Shown piece after piece: positions 29,355-38,618 of a stretch of DNA of 64,000 nt. Source of the DNA: CAVUWL01 sp963700105 (GTDB taxonomy: Bacteria > Actinomycetota > Thermoleophilia > Solirubrobacterales > 70-9); the NCBI GenBank assembly GCA_963700105.1, contig CAVOWL010000006.1:62001-126000 (forward strand), written 5' to 3'. The notes beneath the pieces are model-generated. The model did not search any database, was not told the origin of the DNA, and was given only the letters and a program-made list of their open reading frames with translations. The position numbers and the translations under genes were made by a program. Position 1 is the stretch's first letter. Every line of letters starts with the position of its first letter.

Positions 29355-30197
29355 TCAGGGAGCTCGGAAAGTAGCGTGCCCTAGTCCGAGGTTGGCCATC
29401 ACGAGACGGTCCCGCACCCTGATCGGGAGGAGACGAACTATTGGCAGGACAAACCGCGCATCGCGACCCACCCGGTAGCGGGCCGCAGGCCGCCGAGCCG
29501 TAAGGGCGCGCTCGATCGCGCGTGCTGCGGACTCAGCGGGACTCTTCGCTGAGTTGTTGAGGGCGGCGGCTGCGGCCTCGATTGCCCCAGCGTAGAACTG
29601 CTGGATCGCGGCGTCACTCGCGTAACCGTCGCGGCGCCGAGCCTCCAGAGCGGTGTCAAAGAACCGAGTGTCCAACCCTCCGGGTTCAATGTAGGAGACA
29701 TGCACCCCCTGATGCTTTAGCTCCATTCGAAGCGCCTCGCTGAGCGAGTCGAGCGCGGCCTTCGACGCCGAGAGCGCACCGTACATCGGAAGCGCCACTC
29801 GCCCAGCGGCCCCGCCAATATTTATGACCCGCCCTCCTCCCTGCCGCAGCAGCGGCAAAAACGCCTGCGTTACGCCCACCTGCCCGATGACGTTGACCTC
29901 GAACTGGCGTCGCAGCGCCTCGACGGGCACAATCTCGAGGGGACCGTCGACGCTTAAACCGGCGTTGTTAACCAGGCCCTGTAGCCCGCCAACCCCAACA
30001 CGTACCGCAATTGTCTCACAGGCTCGAGCCAGAGAGTCCTGGTCGGTGATGTCCATCTCCACCGCCAGTGCCCCGAGTTCCGGTGCCAGCTCCAACGAGC
30101 GCACCGCTGCAAACACATTCCAGCCCGCTTGGCTCAAGCGTCGAACGCTCGCGCGTCCGACGCCACCCGCTGCCCCCGTCACAAGGACGCTCTTCAT
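29355..30197 (-). CDS. Short-chain dehydrogenase/reductase (SDR)
   Basis: A 280-residue classical-type SDR with a Rossmann fold. The cofactor motif TGAAGGVG is at about residues 7-14, an Asp-containing MDITD follows and NNAG is at about 87-90. A conserved Ser region (INIGGAAGR) precedes the catalytic segment. That segment reads PMYGALSASKAALD: Lys is present, but the residue four before it, normally Tyr, is Leu, and a Tyr lies three positions further upstream. Activity may be altered. The ATG at 30197 follows a TTTACT/TATTAT promoter with a perfect palindrome at the expected start of transcription. The gene is divergent from a TetR gene 71 bp away and is probably co-transcribed with the hydrolase downstream. 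Confidence 0.87.
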   Translation of the reverse strand: MKSVLVTGAAGGVGRASVRRLSQAGWNVFAAVRSLELAPELGALAVEMDITDQDSLARACETIAVRVGVGGLQGLVNNAGLSVDGPLEIVPVEALRRQFEVNVIGQVGVTQAFLPLLRQGGGRVINIGGAAGRVALPMYGALSASKAALDSLSEALRMELKHQGVHVSYIEPGGLDTRFFDTALEARRRDGYASDAAIQQFYAGAIEAAAAALNNSAKSPAESAARAIERALTARRPAARYRVGRDARFVLPIVRLLPIRVRDRLVMANLGLGHATFRAP

Positions 30198-30213
30198 GCC
30201 CCAATCTCAATCT

Positions 30214-30259
30214 GAGACGCCACGTCTCGTAATAATAGCAGGACGCCCCGTCCAGTAAA
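30214..30259 (-). promoter_or_regulatory. SDR promoter with TetR-type palindromic operator
   Basis: On the minus strand there is TTTACT (30259-30254), a 16-nt spacer and TATTAT (30237-30232), followed by the perfect inverted repeat GAGACG-N3-CGTCTC (30214-30228). The palindrome covers the predicted transcription start of the SDR gene. It lies in the 71-bp gap shared with the divergent TetR gene, so it is a strong candidate site for that repressor. Confidence 0.6.
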
Positions 30260-30268
30260 CTTCTCGGT

Positions 30269-30859
30269 GTGAACGCGCAGAGGGGTCCCGGGCGGCCACG
30301 CAGCGAGGAGACCCGTCTTCGAATTCTCACCGCAGCAGGCCGACTGATTGAGCGCGACGGATACGGCCGACTGACGATCGAGGCAATCGCCCAGCAGGCG
30401 AGCGTCAGCAAGCAGACAATCTATCGTTGGTGGTCGAGCAAGGCGGAGGTCGTGCTGGAGGCGCTCAATGAGGCAGCCGCCATCGTCGCGCCGACGCCAG
30501 ATACTGGCGCGCTCGCAACTGACGTGCGCACCCTCCTGCGAAGCACGATAGAAGGCGCGAGGGGCGTGAACACTCCGATATTGGCCGCCCTTATGGCCGA
30601 GGCACAGCTGGATGAGACATTCGCGCAATCGTTTCGCAGTGGATTTCTCGCCCGCCGCCGTAAGGTCTTACTGGAGGTTCTCCAGCGCGCTCGCACCCGT
30701 GGCGAGGTTGGCCCCAGCGTCGATATCGACTTCTTGGTTGAAATCGTCTTCGGGGCTCTTTGGTACCGCATCCTGGCTCGCAATGCCCCACTCGACCGGG
30801 CCTTTTCGGACCAACTCGCAGATACCGCTCTGGCGCTCGCCGCGAAGGCCACAAGCTGA
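30269..30859 (+). CDS. TetR/AcrR-family repressor
   Basis: A 196-residue regulator of normal TetR length. The N-terminal helix-turn-helix (about 30-65) reads LTIEAIAQQASVSKQTIYRW followed by WSSKAEVVLEAL. The C-terminal ligand domain (about 75-195) includes LARRRKVLLEVLQRARTRGE and ends FSDQLADTALALAAKATS. The GTG at 30269 is the start. It is divergent from the SDR-hydrolase pair across 71 bp that hold a perfect 6-3-6 palindrome, the usual arrangement for a local repressor. The effector is probably a small organic molecule related to the enzymes, but this is inference. Confidence 0.88.
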   Translation: MNAQRGPGRPRSEETRLRILTAAGRLIERDGYGRLTIEAIAQQASVSKQTIYRWWSSKAEVVLEALNEAAAIVAPTPDTGALATDVRTLLRSTIEGARGVNTPILAALMAEAQLDETFAQSFRSGFLARRRKVLLEVLQRARTRGEVGPSVDIDFLVEIVFGALWYRILARNAPLDRAFSDQLADTALALAAKATS

Positions 30860-30914
30860 CGCTCGATCCGAGCTCCCATGATTTGACCCCAACCCAGCGT
30901 AATGTGCGTGGCAA

Positions 30915-30927
30915 TAACGAAGCGTTA
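30915..30927. promoter_or_regulatory. Inverted repeat TAACG-N3-CGTTA
   Basis: A perfect 5-3-5 inverted repeat in the 211-bp gap between the TetR gene end (30859) and the end of gene A of cassette beta (31071). Similar half-sites occur at 10407-10420. The gap shows nothing else. Confidence 0.3.
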
Positions 30928-31070
30928 CATGTATCAGGTGGACGAGTGACAGACGCTTAGAATGTGGAAGGCGGCCCCAAACTCCGTCGATGCTTGACCA
31001 GCTGACAGTTTATGGAGCGCGTCGCTTTTGCGAAAAGGCACCGAGGACCTCGCGAGGTATAGCACTGACC

Positions 31071-33884
31071 TTAGCGACCGACCAAGTCATGGCGGTATTT
31101 GGACCTACCCCTTCCCTTCTTCTTCTTCCTACAGGCGGTCTTCGTCTTCACCTGCTGGGTCAAGGTCTTGCCGTTTTGGCCGTTGAATTCGATCGTCGAG
31201 ATTGTCGGGGCGCTGCAGAGGCTCTGGGTGTTTGAGAGATACCCCTGAGCGCCGCCGAAAAGGGTGAAGCGGAAGTGTCCTATAGGGGCATCGGGAACGA
31301 CGGGGACGACGGTCTTGAGGCGGCCCTGCTGGACCGAGGATGATTCGGCCTCCGGCATCAGAGTCACCTGACCGCCGAGGATGAAGGCGAGGTGGGGCAG
31401 GACGCCGAAGCCCGAGACCGCGTAGACCGGGCCTTTCAGCGGCTTTTCGAGCAGCGGGGTTTCGGTGATCGCTTCGCCGATCGGCTGGCGACCGGCGCAC
31501 TGATCGGATGCGAGTTCTGAGCGGTCGCAGATATTGCCGAGGTGGCGCTGGTCTATCTCGAAGGCTTTGGGAAGGGTTACGGCGATCGACTTGATGTTGG
31601 CATCGCCGGGGCGGGTGTTGAGTTCGATCGCCAGGCTGGGGTCCTGGCTGCGCTTGGTGGACTTGCGGCCACCGAGCTGTGCGATCGACATCTTTGGATA
31701 GAAGCCAAGCGTCCCGCAATTGACCGCATGAAAGTAGGAGCTGAAGTTCGCCACCGTACCCTGATCACCAACCCCCTGTGACGCAACAGAGAAGGGCGAG
31801 CAGTTGGTCGGGTTGATCATGAAGTTGGGTTTATTGATATTGACCTGGATCGATCGCATTCGAATCGGGATGCCACCGATAATTGAGGGAACAGTTTCGG
31901 AGTCGGCAATGACATGAGCGTCGAGCGGGTCGATATGCAGGGCAACCCGAACAACGACGGTGCCGTAGTCATAGGGACCAGCCAAGGCAGGCGTGATGGC
32001 CACAAGGGAAAGGGGTGCACCCTGGAACGGACCGGCCATGTAGATCGTTCCCACGGCGTGGAAGGGATGGGATCCCGGTCCCGCGGCGACGTTGGAGGTG
32101 CCGATCTGCGAGGACGACGGACAGCTCGGATTTTCCTGCTCAACCCGCCCGAGGGTTTGCGCCGCCTCTGCGATCGACGCCTCGGGGCAGTATGTAACGC
32201 CATGGAGGTTGGCCGTTAAACCGGGCGGCATCGTAAAGTTAAGCTTGCCGAGATTCTGATCACCGTCTTCTCGATTGAGCTTCAGCGTAAAGGAGCTGTA
32301 TGCACCGGCGGTCGGGGTGGATGTGCCCGCTTCCAGGCTTGGATCGAATGGACGAATCTGACCTGGACACTGACTGCCGTGGGGACCCGATTCCAACCCA
32401 AAGACCTGGTTGGACTGTTGTTCGGCGATTGCTTCGTTCCAGGGAAAGAAGTCTGCATTTACCGTGAAGACGGTACATACGGTCGGGGTCGCCATCAGAC
32501 TTCGTTCTCCGGCAAAGAGATGAATCGCAAATTCATCAAAGGGAACTTGGGGCAGTTCTTCAAAGCTAACGCTTAGCTGGCCCGTCTGGGGGTTGGGATG
32601 GACCGACCCTACAAACTTTGCGTTGATGCCGAAGCCCGATGCCACCATGAACAGCCGGTACTGGTCATTTGGGAGCGGTTCCCCAATGTATACGGCCCCT
32701 TCGAGCACCCCATCGAGAGCAACAGTATGCAACCCAAACGTTCCAATCTTTGAGTTATTTGGACATTGAGCGGGGCCTTCTGAGTTAAACCTGGCCTCGA
32801 CTTCAGTGCATTTGGTCTGTCCGTCTGCGGCGTCCGGATTGATCGTCAAACCTGGCGGCAGGTTGACAGTGGCCGATTTGATCTCCGATGGCGATACCGC
32901 GAACCCCTCAAACTGAGGGTCGCTCAAATCGATGTTAAGCCCGGACGGAGAATCGGTTTCCGTGGTTGTCGGGCTGGCATAAAGTACCGGTTTGAATACC
33001 TCTTTTTCACATCCGGTTGTGGCGGGATAGCTGGCTTCCTTCAGGGAGCGGTGTTCGGGATCCTCGTAGGTTTCGACTTCAAGCGTGGTGGGAAGGCTGT
33101 TTTCTGTGCAGGTCGTTGGGTTATCTGTGAGGGGGTGGACCGGAAGATTGGCGGAAATAGATTCACTGAGGCAGCCTGTTCCGGCCAAGCCAGCGCAGCC
33201 CGGCGGGCTCCCCGGAGTTCCCTTTGGGAAGCGCTGTGAATCGTGGCTCGAATCAGCAGGAAAACCCCATAGAGTTAGAGCTGCTCCGGCGAGGGGAACT
33301 GCTTGGGTGATCTCAGCGACCGTGAACCGAAGACCATAGTCGGAGGAGGTCCGAACACCTACCGGAATCGAGATTGGTATGTCCAAGGTGGGCACGACGA
33401 AGGAAAAACGGGCGGTTTCTTCGCTTCCGGTTTCCATGTCATAAATCGGCGCAGTGCCGAGTAAAAAATTTTGTTCGTGGTCATAGTTCGCACGAATGGT
33501 CATCAATCCGGCCTGGGAGCTGACGGGGCATTCGTCCATAGCGAATAGAGATGGGGTGCACCGCGAAATAGCGTTGGGGTTGCCAAACACACCGCGAGGG
33601 GCGTTGAAGATTACGTTTTGGGCGGCTTCGGGAGCCCCGGGCTCACCCAGCGTGAAATCGGTTTCGAGGGTGGGATGCCCACCCGCCTGGGTAGTCGACG
33701 TGGTGGTTGAAAATGATTCAATCCTCTCATTCGCATGAGCCGAAGAGGCTGCGATTAGAGCAAATACTAGGAGGGTGGCGACGACGCTGGCAGCGATGTA
33801 GCACAGCAATCGGAGGCGCCCGCGAATGGTCCTGAACGCGGAAACATCGATCGAGATATTCGTAACGTTTTTCGACGTGCTCAT
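31071..33884 (-). CDS. AGGHP-A secreted four-unit protein (cassette beta, gene A)
   Basis: About 937 residues, predicted secreted, function unknown. The signal peptide ends LIAASSAHA and the mature N-terminus contains ERIESFSTTTSTTQAGGHP. Four related units follow, with marks such as VIFNAPRGVFGNP, LPPGLTINPDAADGQ, MPPGLTANLHGVTYC and LPKAFEIDQRHLGNIC. It ends FNGQNGKTLTQQVKTKTAC and a K/R-rich tail. The ATG at 33884 is preferred: it lies one base after the TGA of the upstream type II gene (TGAGATG). The alternative ATG at 33929 would overlap by 44 bp and has no ribosome-binding site. It is the last gene of cassette beta. The fourth unit is almost identical to those of the A genes at 10639 and 45676. 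Confidence 0.86.
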   Translation of the reverse strand: MSTSKNVTNISIDVSAFRTIRGRLRLLCYIAASVVATLLVFALIAASSAHANERIESFSTTTSTTQAGGHPTLETDFTLGEPGAPEAAQNVIFNAPRGVFGNPNAISRCTPSLFAMDECPVSSQAGLMTIRANYDHEQNFLLGTAPIYDMETGSEETARFSFVVPTLDIPISIPVGVRTSSDYGLRFTVAEITQAVPLAGAALTLWGFPADSSHDSQRFPKGTPGSPPGCAGLAGTGCLSESISANLPVHPLTDNPTTCTENSLPTTLEVETYEDPEHRSLKEASYPATTGCEKEVFKPVLYASPTTTETDSPSGLNIDLSDPQFEGFAVSPSEIKSATVNLPPGLTINPDAADGQTKCTEVEARFNSEGPAQCPNNSKIGTFGLHTVALDGVLEGAVYIGEPLPNDQYRLFMVASGFGINAKFVGSVHPNPQTGQLSVSFEELPQVPFDEFAIHLFAGERSLMATPTVCTVFTVNADFFPWNEAIAEQQSNQVFGLESGPHGSQCPGQIRPFDPSLEAGTSTPTAGAYSSFTLKLNREDGDQNLGKLNFTMPPGLTANLHGVTYCPEASIAEAAQTLGRVEQENPSCPSSSQIGTSNVAAGPGSHPFHAVGTIYMAGPFQGAPLSLVAITPALAGPYDYGTVVVRVALHIDPLDAHVIADSETVPSIIGGIPIRMRSIQVNINKPNFMINPTNCSPFSVASQGVGDQGTVANFSSYFHAVNCGTLGFYPKMSIAQLGGRKSTKRSQDPSLAIELNTRPGDANIKSIAVTLPKAFEIDQRHLGNICDRSELASDQCAGRQPIGEAITETPLLEKPLKGPVYAVSGFGVLPHLAFILGGQVTLMPEAESSSVQQGRLKTVVPVVPDAPIGHFRFTLFGGAQGYLSNTQSLCSAPTISTIEFNGQNGKTLTQQVKTKTACRKKKKGRGRSKYRHDLVGR

Positions 33885-33885
33885 C

Positions 33886-36810
33886 TCAACCAGCCCTGCG
33901 GCTTCCTCGGTGATGCCTTGGCCCGCCATGGCGATGGCCCTTGTGGCCGTGCTTTTTCACGCACTTACTGTGTTTACTGGTCAGTCCCCCCTTGCATTTA
34001 GATCTAGGTTGCGAGGGCGTGTTCCCGCTAGTGCCCGGATTGACGTGAACATCGGGCAGGGGGGGCGCCGGCGTACCGGGTCCGTGACACTCATCTGATG
34101 CCTGACAAGGCACCGCAGGTGGTGTGTAGGCGAAGCCGCCAAATTCACGAGCGTCGTATATCTTGACCTCCGGTCCACTCTGATCCTGTGGGGCAAGCGA
34201 ATCGCGTGTGAAGAAATAGACATCGGCGCCGCTCGCAGTCACGGACAGGAGGCTCGAATCAAAGGCACTGGCTCCCGAGGAAATCAGTTGGACGGTGCCA
34301 TCCTCCCACTCATAAACATCCTGCCTGTGATCGGTGTCCCGAAGGACGAGCGCGTCATCTGAATTGAAGAAGACTCGGCCATCATTGGTCAGACTGAGGC
34401 CATTAGAAGCCAAGGTCGCGGGACCATCGGGCGCGACGCCGGTAGATTTGCATGAAACACAATCGAGCTTCCCGTTCAGGGCTCCATAGCGATAGATCTC
34501 CGAATGACCCGTGTTGTCGTATTCACTCAGCTGCTGGGTCGTTCCGAACACCGCGTATTCCCCATTCGGCGTCACCTGGAAGTCGGCGGTGTGCCGCGTC
34601 CCTGCTTCCTTGACGCCGTCAACCACAGCCGGATCATTGGGAGCCAGCGTGGCGACGAACTGGGGGGCCTTTCCAGGACGAACGACGTAGAGGTTGGGCT
34701 GGTTTTCGGTCCCGTTTGAGGGACCGTCGAGGAGCTCTGGGGAGAGGAAGTAGACCGTGCCGTCCCCGGTGGCGAGGCCGCCACCGCCGCCGATTGCGAG
34801 GATGCCGCAGTTGGGGGTCGCTTCGAGGCTGTTCCAGTGGGCGCCGGCTTCGTTTGAGACCGGGTCGCAGGAGTTGGAGTTGCCGGTTCCTTCGGCACCG
34901 GTCGAGAGCAACTGGAGGTTGAGTTTGCCTTCGGGGCTGACTTCTGCCCCATAGAGGTCGGCGCTTTCATCGGTGTCGGCGGCGAGCAGTTTGTCCTTGG
35001 TCGTGAAGAAGACCTTGGAGCCGTCTTCGCTCATCCCGTCATAGAGGACGCCCGACGTTGAGCCAGGGGCCAGATCTATCGTCTTGGAGGAGTCCCCGAT
35101 GTCCATGTAGGGGTGGTAGTAGACGTTGTGATCGGCGTCTTCAGAGACCTTTTGGGCGACAATGATGCGCGAGCCGTCCCTGGAGATATCGAGCTCTGCG
35201 ATCCCGTTGGGATCGGCTGGGGAGTGGCAGTTGCCCGCCCCCTGCAGGCAGGGGAGGTTTTCTCCTGAGGGGGTCTTTGAGACGACGTGGGTCTGCCCGC
35301 TGGTCAGGTCTCGGTCATAGATCGAGACGTCGCCGTCTTTGTTGGCGTCTGGCTCAAACTGGGAGCTGGAGCCGAAAATGAAGTGCGAGCCATTCGCGGA
35401 GAAGTACTTGGCGATGTGGCCATCGGGCTTTGCTTCGGGTCCTGGGTTGATCGAGCCCGCCATTCCCTGCACCAGGGAGCCATTTGGCAGGTGCAGGGGG
35501 ATGCCGGTTTGGATGCCTTCGCTAAAGCATGGGGCGCAGAGGTGTTCGCCTGAGAAGGCGAAGGTTTCAAGGTTTGGGGTTGCTTCGGCGAGGGTCGAGG
35601 AGAAGGGGTCAGAGGCTGGGTCGATGTTTGAGGGGATGCCGACGTATTCGGTCGTCCAGCCGTTGGCGGTGCGGGTGGCAACGTAGGGGTCGGGGCCGTC
35701 GTTGGTCGGATGCCCAGTGCCGGAAATTCCGCCGTCGTGCACTGCGTAGAGAACTCGTGATGGGCCTTCAGCTTCGGGAAAGCCGCCAAATGGCGTCTGA
35801 CCGGAAACCAGATCGGACTCAACGTCATAGCCACCAGCGTTTGGCGAAGAGACACGCTCATATGCGCGACAGTCCAGGAGCCCGGCAGCCCCGGTCTGCT
35901 GGCGCTGGTGAGCATTTGGGCAGGAATCATGGCCCAGTTCCACATATGGGAAGGTCGTGAAGGTCTCATCAGGCCCAAACGTCGGCGTCGCACTGTTGGT
36001 ATTCACTGCAGCAGCGCGCCAGTGATAAGTGGTGCCAGGAGTGAGGTTTTCCAAATCACCGGTGACGCTCTCAAACGTCGTACCACGTCCCATCGTGACT
36101 TTTGGAGTCGACAGGCATTTGCTGGTCGCGCAATTGCTGGGACCATATTCAAAATAGTATTCCGTGTGCTTTGCGCCAGGTTCGTTGAAGTTGGTCGCAT
36201 TGCTTTCACCGGGATAGATTTCGGCCGCCACGGTTGCTACATCTGTATGCACTTCTGCAGTAGCAACGTTGCGGAATTCCGGGGGCGCGGGAGGAGTTTT
36301 GAATGACTTAGTCGCCCCAACACTCGTCCCGAGACTATTGGAGGCAACGATCGAGACATTGTATTCGGCGTCAGGTTCAAGCCCCGCGACGGGTAAGCTA
36401 ACTTTCGTCGGACCATGCGGGATACCGGCATCGGCTCCCCCGACGGGGGCTTCATCGGTTGGTCCACCATAGCAGGTCTGAAGTACAGGTTCCTTTGCTT
36501 CGGACCATTCGCAGTAGTAATAGCTGTAAGAAAAATAGTAGTGGGTATCGAGGGGTTCGGGGTTGAACGATCCATGAAGCGTCGCCGTTTTCCCGTCGAG
36601 TTCAGTCGGTTCTTCGGTTACCAGTTCCCCGACCGCCCCGGTGGTTCTAAAAGTCTGATCGGCGCCATAGGTAGTGCCGAGCCCATTGGTCGCGACAAAC
36701 CGATAGTGATATTCCGTTTCTGTATGCAGGCCGGTCAGCGTAGCTGGCTCTGCGGTTGGGGTTGGTCCGGCGGGCGACCCCGCGTCTTCTCCGGGCGGAA
36801 TTGCAGTCAC
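33886..36810 (-). CDS. Type II giant protein, C-terminal part of a frameshifted gene (cassette beta, gene II)
   Basis: This frame continues the protein begun at 38618 after a one-base shift at a G7 run (36894-36900); in this frame homology reaches up to about 36900. It holds Fn3-like domains (TEYHYRFVATNG, FSYSYYYCEW, YYFEYGPSNC), then RQQTGAAGLLDCRAYE (35.93-35.84 kb). A PD40-like propeller follows (LDISRDGSRIIVAQ, GMSEDGSKVFFTT, SLTNDGRVFFNS, CVSCKST). It ends ECHGPGT, CKGGLTSKHSKCVKK and a His/Arg tail. Unlike the other two type II proteins it has no NHL block inside the propeller (LAPNDPAVVDGVKEAGTRHT runs straight through). Its ATG at 36810 overlaps the end of the other frame by 4 bp and could allow separate translation. 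Confidence 0.78.
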   Translation of the reverse strand: MTAIPPGEDAGSPAGPTPTAEPATLTGLHTETEYHYRFVATNGLGTTYGADQTFRTTGAVGELVTEEPTELDGKTATLHGSFNPEPLDTHYYFSYSYYYCEWSEAKEPVLQTCYGGPTDEAPVGGADAGIPHGPTKVSLPVAGLEPDAEYNVSIVASNSLGTSVGATKSFKTPPAPPEFRNVATAEVHTDVATVAAEIYPGESNATNFNEPGAKHTEYYFEYGPSNCATSKCLSTPKVTMGRGTTFESVTGDLENLTPGTTYHWRAAAVNTNSATPTFGPDETFTTFPYVELGHDSCPNAHQRQQTGAAGLLDCRAYERVSSPNAGGYDVESDLVSGQTPFGGFPEAEGPSRVLYAVHDGGISGTGHPTNDGPDPYVATRTANGWTTEYVGIPSNIDPASDPFSSTLAEATPNLETFAFSGEHLCAPCFSEGIQTGIPLHLPNGSLVQGMAGSINPGPEAKPDGHIAKYFSANGSHFIFGSSSQFEPDANKDGDVSIYDRDLTSGQTHVVSKTPSGENLPCLQGAGNCHSPADPNGIAELDISRDGSRIIVAQKVSEDADHNVYYHPYMDIGDSSKTIDLAPGSTSGVLYDGMSEDGSKVFFTTKDKLLAADTDESADLYGAEVSPEGKLNLQLLSTGAEGTGNSNSCDPVSNEAGAHWNSLEATPNCGILAIGGGGGLATGDGTVYFLSPELLDGPSNGTENQPNLYVVRPGKAPQFVATLAPNDPAVVDGVKEAGTRHTADFQVTPNGEYAVFGTTQQLSEYDNTGHSEIYRYGALNGKLDCVSCKSTGVAPDGPATLASNGLSLTNDGRVFFNSDDALVLRDTDHRQDVYEWEDGTVQLISSGASAFDSSLLSVTASGADVYFFTRDSLAPQDQSGPEVKIYDAREFGGFAYTPPAVPCQASDECHGPGTPAPPLPDVHVNPGTSGNTPSQPRSKCKGGLTSKHSKCVKKHGHKGHRHGGPRHHRGSRRAG

Positions 36811-38618
36811 ATGTCCGTAGGCTTCAGATTCGCCCCATTCGAAGTAATAGTGGGTGTCTTCGCCGTTGCCGACAAAGGAGCCGTGCAGCTGGGCCCCCCC
36901 GCCTTGATCAACGTCGCGGCTTCTGTGCTCACCCCTTCGACGGCTGGTCCAAGGGTCTTGAACTCGACGTCTTCACCAAAACTCGTACCCAACCCATTGG
37001 TCGCGACCACTCGGTAGTGATAGGAGCTTTCTGCGCTAAGCCCGGTTAGATCGAAATGTACCTTGGTTACGTTCGGACCGGCTGCAGACCCCGCGTCTTC
37101 TCCGGGCGGAATTGCCGTCTTGTGGCCGTAGCCTTCTGTTTCTCCCCATTCAAAGTAGAAGTGGGTGTCTTCGCTATTTCCCACAAAGGATGCATTCAAT
37201 CTTGCCGCCGTTTTCGCCAGCTCGGTGGCCCCTTCGGTTGTAATCTGAGAGACGTAGTGAGGAATGAAGCTTTGATCCCGGCCCTTCTTAACACCGTTAG
37301 CGTTGCTAACCACCACGCGATAGTGATACCGAGTCTCGGTCGCAAGGCCGCTGACTTTTGCGCTGGCTTCAGTCGTAGCGCTGTAGGGGGTCGGGGGAGC
37401 GCAAGGAACTTTGGATCCATATGAGGTTGTTGGCCCGTATTCGAAACTGCAGCCCTCTACGTCTCCCCCTTCGTTTGGATCTACCGTCGCCGAGAAAGTG
37501 GCGGTGGTTGGGGTAATGGCTGCCACGGTCTGATTGCTGATTTTCGGGACGACGACATTTGGCGTGAAGATGTCAACCGCCCCCTTCCCAGCGTCCGCCA
37601 CATAAACATAGCCTTTCGAGTTGACCGCGATGCCACCAGTCAGACCAGTGAAGTCTTCTTCTTCTGAGGGTCCAGTGAGTTGATCCAGGTATTCCCCTGA
37701 AGATGAGAACTCGTCGACAACCTGGTTGCCGCTGTCGACGATGAGTACGTTTCCGTTGGTTGGATCCACGGCGACGCCGCTCAGAGCGCCGCTGAACCCT
37801 TTCGGAGCGCCGGCCCCGGTAAATTCTTGAACGAAGGTTCCACTTTCGTCGAACTCATCAACAACGCTTCTGGCCTGATCGACCACGTAAAGATGCCCTT
37901 CGGTATCGGTTGCAACGTTCTGAATGCTTCCGAAGGTCCCGCTCGGCGTCCCGGTGAGTTCGTTCCCATTGATATATGACTTTCCCGACTGGCCTGATGC
38001 ACTGAACGGGGATTCTGTATGGTTGCCGACGAACGCCGTCACACCGTCACAGCTGCGGGCGATGTAGACACGGCCATTTGAAGGTCCGGATGAGTTGTCA
38101 ACAGCAACCCGATCAGTTCCACAATGATTTTTTGTTTCCCATGTTTCCGCGAACGGGCCCAACCCGCTTTCGTATACGTCGACGTCCACAGGACCGGAGT
38201 CGGCGACGTAGAGGCGCCCGCTTGCATTGTTCAGGGCGATGCTCAGTATGTATCCGCCGTAATGGCCGCCGCCATTCTGGGTACCAAGAAGCGTCTGCGA
38301 TGGGTACGCATTATACTCGGAAATTAGAGCCCCATTACCATAATCCTCGATCCAGACATCTCCAGCCGCATCGATTGCAAGACCCTGAGGGTTCCCAAAT
38401 CCGGTGATCTGTGAGTCATAGGTTCGTTCGGCGAAAGCAGGGGATGCGCTGGCGGCAATGACGAGGAGAGCCGCGACAGTAGCGAGGAGTGCGCGCACGC
38501 CAAATGGAATCCGTTGGCCTTTTGCTTGCGTGTACGACCTATTTCTGCGACGAGTCATCGATGATCCTTGGGATTGGAGGCTCCGGAGCGGCTCCCGTCT
38601 TGTGTGGTGCCTGATCAT
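36807..38618 (-). CDS. Type II giant protein, N-terminal part of a frameshifted gene (cassette beta, gene II)
   Basis: 603 residues: signal peptide (AALLVIAASASPAFA), NHL repeats (38.4-37.55 kb) and the first Fn3-like domains (CSFEYGPTTSYGS, FYFEWGETEGYGH). The last 30 or so residues (from PSCTAPLSATAKT) are out of frame. One extra G in the G7 run at 36894-36900 would restore AQLHGSFVGNGEDTHYYFEW and join this to the 33886-36810 frame. The NHL part (RTYDSQI, NELTGTPSGTFG, VVDEFDESGTFVQEF) is of type I, although the gene sits in the type II position and ends as type II. The ATG at 38618 overlaps gene B by 4 bp. An internal ATG at 38558 has AGGA 6 nt ahead and may be the true start. Confidence 0.75.
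   Translation of the reverse strand: MIRHHTRREPLRSLQSQGSSMTRRRNRSYTQAKGQRIPFGVRALLATVAALLVIAASASPAFAERTYDSQITGFGNPQGLAIDAAGDVWIEDYGNGALISEYNAYPSQTLLGTQNGGGHYGGYILSIALNNASGRLYVADSGPVDVDVYESGLGPFAETWETKNHCGTDRVAVDNSSGPSNGRVYIARSCDGVTAFVGNHTESPFSASGQSGKSYINGNELTGTPSGTFGSIQNVATDTEGHLYVVDQARSVVDEFDESGTFVQEFTGAGAPKGFSGALSGVAVDPTNGNVLIVDSGNQVVDEFSSSGEYLDQLTGPSEEEDFTGLTGGIAVNSKGYVYVADAGKGAVDIFTPNVVVPKISNQTVAAITPTTATFSATVDPNEGGDVEGCSFEYGPTTSYGSKVPCAPPTPYSATTEASAKVSGLATETRYHYRVVVSNANGVKKGRDQSFIPHYVSQITTEGATELAKTAARLNASFVGNSEDTHFYFEWGETEGYGHKTAIPPGEDAGSAAGPNVTKVHFDLTGLSAESSYHYRVVATNGLGTSFGEDVEFKTLGPAVEGVSTEAATLIKAGGPSCTAPLSATAKTPTITSNGANLKPTDM

Noticed and set aside
36807..36810. Two separate functional genes at 33886-36810 and 36807-38618
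   Set aside because: Homology runs continuously across the G7 shift, and the last 30 or so residues of the upstream frame make no sense. A single frameshifted gene is simpler, although restart at 36810 remains possible.
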